8,204 bases of DNA from CAMAVK01 sp964362485 (lineage in GTDB: Archaea > Nanobdellota > Nanobdellia > Woesearchaeales > GW2011-AR9). The notes beneath the pieces are model-generated. The model was not told the DNA's origin. It saw only the letters and a list, made by a program, of their open reading frames with translations, and searched no databases. The stretch lies in NCBI GenBank assembly GCA_964362485.1, contig CAYIEX010000078.1:1-8204 (forward strand), written 5' to 3'. Positions 1-5,011 of the stretch are shown here, one piece after another. The number at the start of each line of letters is the position of its first letter. Position 1 is the first letter of the stretch. A program made the translations under genes and the position numbers.

Positions 1-1
1 T

Positions 2-65
2 TACATAACTAGACAGCAACAATTAGAAACATCGTTAAAAAAAGTAACAACAAATGAGGTTAAAA
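2..65 (+). other. possible 3' end of an upstream reading frame (polar, coiled-coil-like)
   Basis: The frame starting at base 2 is open from the window edge and reads a polar, Gln/Lys/Glu-rich peptide (TRQQQLETSLKKVTTNEVKN) that looks like real helical protein. The frame stays open to a TAA at 164-166, but beyond about base 66 it is the out-of-frame shadow of the next membrane gene and reads poorly. This is either the tail of an upstream gene whose stop has been lost, or the front part of one protein joined to the next frame by a frameshift. Only the edge is visible, so confidence is low. Confidence 0.3.
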
Positions 66-386
66 ATGGTCTCTTCCGGAATCTTGGCATTGGGTATAGC
101 AGCTGTAATTGTATCTATTGGTATGTTAGGTATTATCAATTATTTATCTTTTTTAAATTACCTTAAAACAAAAAAACATTCTTTACTCCAATCACTACTT
201 AATAAGAAATCAATTATTCCTTTACCTTATTACATAAATCTTGATCCAAGACAATGGTTTACATTTGTAGTTAATATTCATAATGAAAAGGACAAACGTC
301 TGAAGATCCATAAAATTTTGTACCTTGTTACATTAGTTAGCATGATCATTGTTTCAATAAGTTTGTTCATTTATGTTTATTCGTAA
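66..386 (+). CDS. small two-helix membrane protein, unrecognised
   Basis: A 106-residue protein with a hydrophobic helix at about residues 3-25 (after MVSSGILALG), a basic and polar middle of about 55 residues with the sequence NLDPRQW, and a second helix at about 84-104 ending almost at the C-terminus. It should sit in the cytoplasmic membrane with two spans. I chose ATG 66 because GAGG at 56-59 is a Shine-Dalgarno-like site six bases upstream; an in-frame ATG at 54 would add only four residues and contains that site. I do not recognise the family. It lies just before the broken RHS gene, so an immunity or surface-associated role is possible, but that rests only on position. It may also be fused by frameshift to the polar frame ending near base 65. 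Confidence 0.6.
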   Translation: MVSSGILALGIAAVIVSIGMLGIINYLSFLNYLKTKKHSLLQSLLNKKSIIPLPYYINLDPRQWFTFVVNIHNEKDKRLKIHKILYLVTLVSMIIVSISLFIYVYS

Positions 387-438
387 AATAAGATTGATTA
401 ATTGCGCTGGCATACATAAAATCATGGTAAAATCCATG

Positions 439-447
439 GGAGGTGAT
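439..447 (+). promoter_or_regulatory. strong Shine-Dalgarno site for the decayed RHS gene
   Basis: GGAGGTGAT lies seven bases (counted from GGAGG) before ATG 451. It is the best ribosome binding site in the window and shows that the gene once initiated there, even though the frame after it is now broken. Confidence 0.6.
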
Positions 448-450
448 ACG

Positions 451-689
451 ATGATACAAAAGAGATCCGCAAGTGTGGTGATCTACTTATGTTTACAACA
501 ACACTTGTCAGCGCTACTACTTCTTCTCTTACATACGATACCACTCAAAACAATATCACTTTAGGTTACGATCACCTTAACAGAATTTCATCCAAAAATT
601 CTTCAAATTTAAACATCATTTACGGTTATGACCAAAGTTTTGATGGGACCCTAACCAATATCACTGCAGGAAACATAACTATTGGATAA
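451..689 (+). pseudogene. decayed N-terminal part of an RHS/YD-repeat surface protein
   Basis: RHS/YD-repeat proteins are large secreted or surface shells that often carry a C-terminal toxin. From ATG 451 the first frame reads MIQKRSASVV, the basic start of a signal peptide, but turns meaningless after about base 487. A one-base change there moves reading into the frame of 489-689, which continues with MFTTTLVSATTSS (hydrophobic core and Ala cleavage region) and then YD repeats: GYDHLNRISS followed about ten residues later by YGYDQSFDGTLTNITAGN. The second frame ends with Gly then TAA at 687-689, where the repeat pattern would expect Tyr-Asp, and Asp is indeed the next codon. Intact RHS proteins have many repeats and run to hundreds or thousands of residues, so only a stub remains. 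The RHS assignment is fairly confident from the YD spacing; the pseudogene status follows from the frameshift and stop. Confidence 0.65.
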
Positions 690-786
690 GATAATAGAAA
701 AGAATAAGAAGGAAAAAGCTACGAAAGAGAAGCAAGAACTCGAATTTAATGGATATGATAAAAATGGTAAAGCAATTTGGAGTTAA
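679..786 (+). other. short Lys/Glu-rich reading frame, possible leftover C-terminus of the RHS gene
   Basis: A frame opening after TAA 676-678 reads a charged stretch (KIIEKNKKEKATKEKQELEF) and ends NGYDKNGKAIWS at TAA 784-786. It has no ATG; TTG 682 is the only candidate start. The sequence looks like a real helical linker and protein end rather than chance, and it overlaps the start of the next membrane gene by 38 bases, as toxin C-termini often overlap immunity genes. It could be the end of the RHS protein after a deletion and frameshift, or a displaced toxin-tail fragment. No function can be assigned. Confidence 0.3.
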
Positions 787-1189
787 TTACTTAATTCAAT
801 CAGTTCCAGTCATTTTCTTAATTATGTTACTAATCATCAGTCCTGATTTATACTCCCTTTTCGATATGCCTAGTTTAAGAATAATTGTGGTTCTCGCTTT
901 TGTAACCACCCACATTTTATTATGGGTGAAGCTAAGGAAAAATTATTCAACGGAAGATTTTGGCCGGAACGAGTTGTATATTCACTTAGTTTTATTGGTG
1001 ATTGTAACTTTTCTTATCATTAAAGGCATCTCAACGGGTGAGATTATTATTCCTCTAAGATCAAGCACTATCAGAGTTAATTACGATAATACTTCAATAT
1101 TTTTCATGCACTTCTTAAATTTATTATCTTTATTGTATTTTTTGATAATTAAGACTAAGAGTTATTTTAACATATTGAGGTCAAAATGA
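749..1189 (+). CDS. four-helix membrane protein, unrecognised
   Basis: A 146-residue integral membrane protein with four predicted spans at about residues 16-33, 43-61, 77-95 and 114-135, joined by short loops. The loop near 62-76 is charged (KLRKNYSTEDFGRNE) and the C-terminus is basic. In-frame ATGs at 749, 755 and 764 are all possible and none has a convincing ribosome binding site; I give the longest. The stop overlaps the next start as ATGA (1186-1189), so it is probably translationally coupled to the next membrane gene. It directly follows the broken RHS gene, which makes a membrane immunity protein a reasonable guess, unproven. No family recognised. Confidence 0.65.
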   Translation: MDMIKMVKQFGVNYLIQSVPVIFLIMLLIISPDLYSLFDMPSLRIIVVLAFVTTHILLWVKLRKNYSTEDFGRNELYIHLVLLVIVTFLIIKGISTGEIIIPLRSSTIRVNYDNTSIFFMHFLNLLSLLYFLIIKTKSYFNILRSK

Positions 1190-1704
1190 AGATCACTCCG
1201 TGGAAAAACAATCTAAGAAACAAAGTTTGGCGGGATTTTCATTGGGTAAAGATATTACATGAAATTTCTTATGGTGTCATGCTGGCTTATGGAATTTTTC
1301 TTACTGTCTCTAACCCCCTATTATCTCAACCACTTATTCTTGTCCCTATGGTTATTGTATCTTTACTTATGATTTATGTTATCCTCGCTGCTCTTTTGAC
1401 AAAGCTAACTTACATCACAAATAATGGCATAAGGGTTGGTAACTCGCATAATGGAGCTTATACAATCATTCCAATCAAAAAGAAGGCTGATTTCATTCTT
1501 TGGAAAGACGTGGATTACATAATGCTCATTAACAAAGTAGTTAGGCCGGGATATGTTAGTTTTCTTAAACCGTTTCTTGTTGTTAAAACAACCAAGGGGA
1601 AGCGGTACGATTGCTTTATAGCCTGTCCAGGGTCTTTTTTAAAAGCGCTTAAGCGAATAAACAAAGATCATTTAGTAAAAGATAGGAAAAGCTCAATCGA
1701 GTGA
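1186..1704 (+). CDS. two-helix membrane protein with a PH-like cytoplasmic domain
   Basis: A 172-residue protein: basic N-terminus, two membrane helices at about 27-44 and 50-72, then about 90 residues of beta-rich sequence with a final helix. The C-terminal part reads TYITNNGIRVGN, a gap, FILWKDVDYIML, FLVVKTTKGKRYDCF, then a helix GSFLKALKRINK. The pattern 'strand - NNGI - W.dV..i - strand - helix' is typical of bacterial PH-like domains attached to two membrane helices (as in YcxB-like and DUF5673-like proteins); this fold call is by pattern only. The start is supported by GAGGT six to ten bases upstream and by the ATGA overlap with the preceding gene. It is the middle of a three-gene membrane operon. 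An immunity role is possible from context. Confidence 0.65.
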   Translation: MKITPWKNNLRNKVWRDFHWVKILHEISYGVMLAYGIFLTVSNPLLSQPLILVPMVIVSLLMIYVILAALLTKLTYITNNGIRVGNSHNGAYTIIPIKKKADFILWKDVDYIMLINKVVRPGYVSFLKPFLVVKTTKGKRYDCFIACPGSFLKALKRINKDHLVKDRKSSIE

Positions 1705-1708
1705 AATT

Positions 1709-1951
1709 ATGGACACAGGGATCTATCTATCAATATTATTAATTTTTCTTGGATTAATAATGATTGTTTTGAACCGTTATTTTCTCAATTATTATCTATT
1801 TCTGAATCAAGTATTCTACAAATTTATGGGCATAAATAGAAAGGAGCGCAAGAAAATGTCTGGTAATCAGTTAATACAGGTTCTCTTTAGAATCTTGCTC
1901 TATGTTACCGGTTTAATCTTGTTAATAGCAGGAATTTATTCGCTATTTTAA
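1709..1951 (+). CDS. small two-helix membrane protein, unrecognised
   Basis: An 80-residue protein with helices at about residues 4-24 and 57-79 and a strongly basic connecting loop (NRKERKKMSGNQ), which should place the loop in the cytoplasm. Termini are short. It begins four bases after the previous stop, with GAGTGA just before ATG 1709 as a weak ribosome binding site, so it belongs to the same operon as the two preceding membrane genes. Topology resembles the protein at 66-386, though I see no clear sequence similarity. Function unknown. Confidence 0.6.
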   Translation: MDTGIYLSILLIFLGLIMIVLNRYFLNYYLFLNQVFYKFMGINRKERKKMSGNQLIQVLFRILLYVTGLILLIAGIYSLF

Positions 1952-1967
1952 CCCCAAAGCATTCCTC

Positions 1968-2187
1968 ATGAAAAAGATTATTATAACACCGAAAACCTAT
2001 AATCCCTCGGGTACTCTCATCGAAACAGTCATCTACGTTGATGAGAACTTTGTTCGTGTAGTGAATCTCTCTGACTCCTATGATTTTACAATATAATTCA
2101 ACAAATGGATTCTTCAACTTCAATGCGACACATACCTACCCTGATCTTGCTCGTCTAAATGGGAGCAGGTTTGGCTGTCTTTCATGA
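1968..2187 (+). pseudogene. frameshifted remnant of an extracellular surface protein
   Basis: ATG 1968 opens 42 codons reading KTYNPSGTLIETVIYVD, then FVRVVNLSDSYDFTI, with TAA at 2094-2096. Shifting one base at about 2089 continues the same kind of protein: QYNSTNGFFNFNATHTYPDL, ending at TGA 2185-2187. The alternating strands, Asn/Thr/Ser richness and several N-x-S/T sequons across both frames are typical of archaeal surface beta-domains, and a continuous domain broken by one frameshift explains the pattern better than two chance frames. The end overlaps the 3' end of the minus-strand gene at 2136, so the true boundary is unclear and the last dozen residues may be chance. It may derive from the same RHS-type locus as the stub at 451-689. 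Confidence 0.45.
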
Positions 2188-2756
2188 AGACCATACGATT
2201 CTATTTTATGCTGGATTCTGAGGATATTGTGCTCACGCCCGGCATGCTCAGGATCATACGCGAGTTCAAGTGATCTGGTTATATGTGAAAATGAAAATCG
2301 CTCACTACAGATTGTTTCTTGATCATTAATCTTCTCATAGTTGCGGTACGCCACGAGCTCTCCTTTGTAGCCTTGCTCTAAAAAAGAGATGGCCAAGGTG
2401 CAAACTTCGGGAAATTTCTGGGGTGTCAGACCGGCTCGATCAAAGTGAATACTTGAGAATCCTTTCTTGTTTTGCAGTACTTCTAAGATGTTGGGTTCGT
2501 AGAGGTCATCTTCTGGCTCACGTTGTACGCTCTCTTGTTCGAATGGGACATCATCAGCTCCAATGATGGTGGCTCGGCTATTCCACTCAACGCCAATTAC
2601 TAATCTTGTTCTTTCGGCTATCTTACCTTGATTATAAAGAGGGAAGGGTGCTAAGAGAAAGCCATCAAGGCAGTCCCAATTTTTGGGCAGCGTTTTTATT
2701 ATTTCAATTAAGTGATCAGGGTGACGGGGAAGGTCATATATCAGTTTATAGACCAT
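2136..2756 (-). CDS. unrecognised cytoplasmic protein, 206 residues
   Basis: A soluble mixed alpha/beta protein with no membrane segment or signal peptide. Visible stretches include a hydrophobic start (MVYKLIYDLP), a repeated strand region RLVIGVEW, an acidic loop at about residues 72-88 (many Glu/Asp), a C-terminal half with SFLEQGYKGELVAYRNYE, and a basic tail RRARSG. Cys are isolated and no metal or nucleotide motif is seen. The ATG at 2756 is supported by a TATA-like box 22-29 bases upstream, giving a leaderless mRNA. The gene is divergent from the pseudoprotease operon and runs into the decayed surface-protein remnant at its 3' end, so its basic C-terminal tail may be an extension created by that junction. 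I do not recognise the family. Confidence 0.65.
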   Translation of the reverse strand: MVYKLIYDLPRHPDHLIEIIKTLPKNWDCLDGFLLAPFPLYNQGKIAERTRLVIGVEWNSRATIIGADDVPFEQESVQREPEDDLYEPNILEVLQNKKGFSSIHFDRAGLTPQKFPEVCTLAISFLEQGYKGELVAYRNYEKINDQETICSERFSFSHITRSLELAYDPEHAGREHNILRIQHKIESYGLHERQPNLLPFRRARSG

Positions 2757-2777
2757 ACCCTTTACAACGTAATCTTC

Positions 2778-2785
2778 TATTTAAA
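2778..2785 (-). promoter_or_regulatory. TATA-like box for the minus-strand gene starting at 2756
   Basis: Read on the minus strand this is TTTAAATA, centred about 25 bases before ATG 2756. That is the normal archaeal spacing from TATA box to transcription start, so the mRNA would begin at or next to the start codon. Confidence 0.5.
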
Positions 2786-2834
2786 TGTTCATAATAAAAA
2801 AGGCTATATTCGAAAAAACCACATCGTCAATCGA

Positions 2835-2857
2835 AAACCGACACCACCAGTCGGTTT
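2835..2857 (+). other. hairpin with ACCACCA loop, possible non-coding RNA element
   Basis: AAACCGAC (2835-2842) and GTCGGTTT (2850-2857) form a perfect 8-base stem closing the 7-base loop ACCACCA. The stretch 2843-2852 (ACCACCAGTC) is exactly complementary to 2988-2997 (GACTGGTGGT) at the 5' end of the next gene, and ACCACCAG occurs again at 2923-2930. The hairpin could be part of a small RNA, a DNA operator, or a terminator-like structure; it is not followed by a clear T-run on either strand. Confidence 0.45.
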
Positions 2858-2903
2858 CATCACTGTGTTCAAAATCCTCGCTGCGCTGCGGTTTTCTCAG
2901 ACC

Positions 2904-2953
2904 CTGCTTTTCCCAACGTTAAACCACCAGCGACATAGGGGTGGAAAAAGCAG
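2904..2953 (+). repeat. long imperfect inverted repeat just upstream of the TATA box
   Basis: CTGCTTTTCC at 2904-2913 pairs with GGAAAAAGCAG at 2943-2953, leaving one bulged A, and the CCC/GGGG bases inside can extend it. The enclosed 29 bases contain a second copy of ACCACCAG (2923-2930). The right arm ends two bases before the TATA-like box of the downstream operon, a position suited to a regulator site or to the terminal stem of a structured RNA. Confidence 0.45.
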
Positions 2954-2955
2954 AT

Positions 2956-2963
2956 TTTATATA
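2956..2963 (+). promoter_or_regulatory. TATA-like box for the pseudoprotease operon
   Basis: TTTATATA is centred about 26 bases before ATG 2986, the expected archaeal spacing for a leaderless transcript. This decides the start: an upstream in-frame GTG at 2941 would put the promoter inside the gene. Confidence 0.6.
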
Positions 2964-2985
2964 CTTTAAAAGGAAGCTTGTGGTT

Positions 2986-3717
2986 ATGACTGGTGGTCGA
3001 GAACTTCACGCGCGAATTAGGGATTTCTTTACGTTTAGTAAACAAGAAATGGTCACGTTACTCATTGCTGCAGTAGTGACGGCGTTTATTTTCTCGTTTC
3101 GCGATTGGGGTGATGATGTCTTTGATGCGGTATTGGGATTAATCCATTTGTTGATTGTTTTTGGTGTAGCCATGTTTTCATTTATAGCGCGTTTGAGTGC
3201 ACAAAAAATATATGCTCTTTCTGAAGGCTACAAAGCGGAGTTTCGTCTTTGGTGGGTTGGCCTTGTCGTTGCGTTAATTATAGCGTTTATTAGTTTTGGG
3301 CGTTTACCTCTTGTATTAATTGGAGGAGTCGTTCTTGGTTTTATGGTAAGGCAGCGTTTAGGTGAGTTTCGGTATGGTTTTTCATACCATGATAATGCTG
3401 TTGTTGCGTTTATTGGTGTTCTTGCGAACATTCTGCTTGCTCTTGTCTTTGGAGTGGGTCTTTATTTCTTCCCTGACTCCTATTTATTTCTGAAGGGTCT
3501 TTGGCTTAACTTAAGTATGGCTTTTGGCTCATTAATTCCGCTTCCACAATTGGATGGGTTCAATATTTTATTTGGCTCGAAAACTCTTTATGTTTTTGGC
3601 TGGATTTTGACCCTGCTTAGCACAGTCCTCCTTATAACACAGACAAAAATAGGCTTAATCGTTATGGTTGTATCGTTTGCAATTGCAATTATTGTTAATC
3701 TTCTGATTAGCCCCTAA
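2986..3717 (+). CDS. M50/site-2-protease-like membrane protein, probably inactive
   Basis: A 243-residue polytopic membrane protein with about six hydrophobic spans. Site-2 proteases (M50) cut substrates within the membrane using an HExxH zinc motif and a later Asp. The family outline is visible: ARLSAQKIYALSEGYKAEFR at residues 68-87 aligns with the usual HExxHK...GY.AEFR segment; LGEFRYGFSYHDNAVVAF is followed by GVLANILLALVF (the usual GPLAN segment); SLIPLPQLDG at 182-191 carries the LDG Asp. However, HExxH is replaced by RLSAQ (69-73), so both His and the catalytic Glu are missing while the following Lys is kept. I infer a pseudoprotease that binds or scaffolds membrane partners rather than cutting. 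ATG 2986 is chosen over GTG 2941 because the TATA box lies between them. It is the first gene of a tight three-gene operon. Confidence 0.75.
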   Translation: MTGGRELHARIRDFFTFSKQEMVTLLIAAVVTAFIFSFRDWGDDVFDAVLGLIHLLIVFGVAMFSFIARLSAQKIYALSEGYKAEFRLWWVGLVVALIIAFISFGRLPLVLIGGVVLGFMVRQRLGEFRYGFSYHDNAVVAFIGVLANILLALVFGVGLYFFPDSYLFLKGLWLNLSMAFGSLIPLPQLDGFNILFGSKTLYVFGWILTLLSTVLLITQTKIGLIVMVVSFAIAIIVNLLISP

Positions 3718-3718
3718 C

Positions 3719-4069
3719 ATGGCATTTCAAATTAGATGGGATGAGCACTGGGTGCAAGTTTTTGCCTTATCTTTTATGGCGGTGGGATTCATTATTGCCG
3801 GAGCTATTAGGAATCCTTTTTTGAACTTAGTTGCCTTCTTTCTATGTGGGTTTGTGTGTGGTCGGGTGTGGGCGTTTAAGCGCCATAGTGAACCTATACT
3901 TCCCTTTGTTTTAATGATTGGCGGCTTTATAGTTGGCTATTTTCTGGGTAGTTTTTGGGTAAATCGGTTCGTGAATATGCTCTTTTTTGCGTTGGGCTTT
4001 GGCATATCATACTATTTACATAAAAGGGAAATCGTAGTAATATTTAAAAGTCCGAGCTTTCATAAGTAG
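3719..4069 (+). CDS. four-helix membrane protein in the pseudoprotease operon
   Basis: A 116-residue protein with hydrophobic spans at about residues 14-30, 34-52, 60-79 and 84-100 and a short basic cytoplasmic tail (HKREIVVIFKSPSFHK). The spans are Gly/Phe-rich with GG and GxxxG-like spacing (GGFIVGYFLG), suggesting close helix packing. It starts one base after the previous stop, with no separate ribosome binding site, so it is co-transcribed with and probably translated after the M50-like gene. A physical partnership with that protein in the membrane is a reasonable inference. I do not recognise a named family. Confidence 0.65.
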   Translation: MAFQIRWDEHWVQVFALSFMAVGFIIAGAIRNPFLNLVAFFLCGFVCGRVWAFKRHSEPILPFVLMIGGFIVGYFLGSFWVNRFVNMLFFALGFGISYYLHKREIVVIFKSPSFHK

Positions 4070-4072
4070 GGT

Positions 4073-4384
4073 ATGAAGAGTTTTAAGGCAAAAAGTGTGG
4101 TTATTAGTAGGAAACCTGGTAAAACCAAAGATAGTCATTTTTCTGCATTTATTGGCTTATTTGATGAAAATAATCCTCATATGAAAGGCCGTGCTCCTTT
4201 TGAAGTTGTTGAAATCAAGGAAATTGAGAAAGTTAGAATTTTTGATTTGCGCAATGTTTCGTTTTATTTGATGGGTAATGATATTGTGATTAACAATTTA
4301 CTGAATGTTAAAATTGAGAAACAAGGAAATGTTGTTACGGTTACTGGGAAGCAGAATTTGCCTGATGCGGAGAATGGGGGATAG
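4073..4384 (+). CDS. small soluble beta-rich protein, unrecognised
   Basis: A 103-residue protein with a basic start (MKSFKAKSVVISRKPGKTKD), no membrane span, and a strand-rich second half (FEVVEIKEIEKVRIFDL, then NDIVINNLLNVKIEKQ, GNVVTVTGKQ) that suggests a small beta fold. It ends with an acidic, Gly-rich tail. It begins three bases after the previous stop, with AGGG immediately before ATG, as last gene of the operon that starts with the M50-like protein. It would be a cytoplasmic accessory of the two membrane proteins if the operon is functional as a unit. No family recognised. Confidence 0.6.
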   Translation: MKSFKAKSVVISRKPGKTKDSHFSAFIGLFDENNPHMKGRAPFEVVEIKEIEKVRIFDLRNVSFYLMGNDIVINNLLNVKIEKQGNVVTVTGKQNLPDAENGG

Positions 4385-4440
4385 TTAGATATTAATTCTG
4401 TGATTTTTGTCATTAATTCTTGATGGTCTTTTGTGGTTAT
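4385..4440. other. short convergent intergenic region with T-runs and a 9-base direct repeat
   Basis: This gap separates two converging genes. ATTAATTCT occurs at 4391-4399 and 4412-4420. On the plus strand there are short T-runs (ATTTTT at 4403-4408, and CTTTT at about 4428-4432), which could serve as an archaeal T-rich terminator for the plus-strand operon. No stem-loop is seen. Confidence 0.3.
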
Positions 4441-4941
4441 CTACCTATGTAGCTTATACTCATCGTATTTTTTAAAATGGTTGGCTTTGAACATTTCATC
4501 GATGACATGTTGTTCTTTTTGGGTGAGTGGGTTAGTTAAATCGAAAACATTAAGGAGGAATACTTTTGTTCCATTTAATCCATGATAATCTTCATATTTT
4601 GGGTTTAATGTACGGAATTGGTCGAGTGGGGGGTGTTCTGCTAATTTATTAACAAAATCGTTGATGTCGTTCATGAACCCTATCTCCACTAATTGTTCTC
4701 TTTGAGGTTCGATCTCTGCGAGATCACCATAGTAACCGGGAATCATTAATGAGGTAAAAGATCCATCAACCTGTCGAGGATTGTTTCTTCCAATATACGC
4801 CTGAGCACAGTATTGTATAACTCTTACATTTTCACGTATTGGTTCTAAAAATTCTCTCCATGTCGGTTTATCACTGGGGCGACTGGGCATTAGTCTTTCA
4901 TTTTTTATATACAATTGAGCGTATTGGGGCTTAAGATCCAT
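4441..4941 (-). CDS. unrecognised cytoplasmic protein, 166 residues
   Basis: A soluble protein without membrane spans or signal peptide. Visible stretches are a Pro-rich linker near residues 19-30, a helix FLEPIRENVRVIQYCAQAYI, a Gly/Tyr turn MIPGYYGDL (66-74), a second helical segment around 90-103, and KVFLLNVFDLTNPLTQKE, followed by a charged C-terminus rich in Lys, His and Tyr. No catalytic or metal motif is evident. The ATG at 4941 has a TATA-like box about 25 bases upstream, so it is probably transcribed on its own as a leaderless mRNA, although it follows the ygiQ gene pair on the same strand. Family unknown. Confidence 0.6.
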   Translation of the reverse strand: MDLKPQYAQLYIKNERLMPSRPSDKPTWREFLEPIRENVRVIQYCAQAYIGRNNPRQVDGSFTSLMIPGYYGDLAEIEPQREQLVEIGFMNDINDFVNKLAEHPPLDQFRTLNPKYEDYHGLNGTKVFLLNVFDLTNPLTQKEQHVIDEMFKANHFKKYDEYKLHR

Positions 4942-4962
4942 GCTGTTATTGGACAGTAGCTA

Positions 4963-4972
4963 CTTTAAAAAA
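4963..4972 (-). promoter_or_regulatory. TATA-like box for the minus-strand gene starting at 4941
   Basis: On the minus strand this reads TTTTTTAAAG, with its TTTAAA core about 25 bases before ATG 4941. The 70-base gap to the upstream gene would otherwise be unexplained in this tightly packed strand. Confidence 0.4.
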
Positions 4973-5011
4973 CTTTCTAACAGTTTTAGGGTGGCGTTGG
5001 CTAAGGATCTA

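Noticed and set aside
1905..2123. Minus-strand 72-residue frame
   Set aside because: It overlaps the end of the membrane gene at 1951 and lies opposite plus-strand surface-protein-like sequence that reads better; no promoter or ribosome site is seen.
2835..2857. Intrinsic transcription terminator
   Set aside because: Stem is good but no T-run follows on either strand, and it lies between divergent genes where no terminator is needed.
2606..2969. Plus-strand short frames over the divergent promoter region
   Set aside because: They are antisense to the 2136-2756 gene or run through hairpins and the TATA box, and their composition is not protein-like.
2941..2985. A GTG start 15 codons upstream for the M50-like protein
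   Set aside because: The TATA-like box at 2956-2963 lies inside this extension, and ATG 2986 sits at the leaderless distance from it.
3228..3431. Minus-strand 67-residue frame inside the M50-like gene
   Set aside because: Antisense shadow of a well-supported membrane protein.
2986..3717. Active site-2 protease
   Set aside because: No HExxH is present anywhere in the protein; the aligned position reads RLSAQ.
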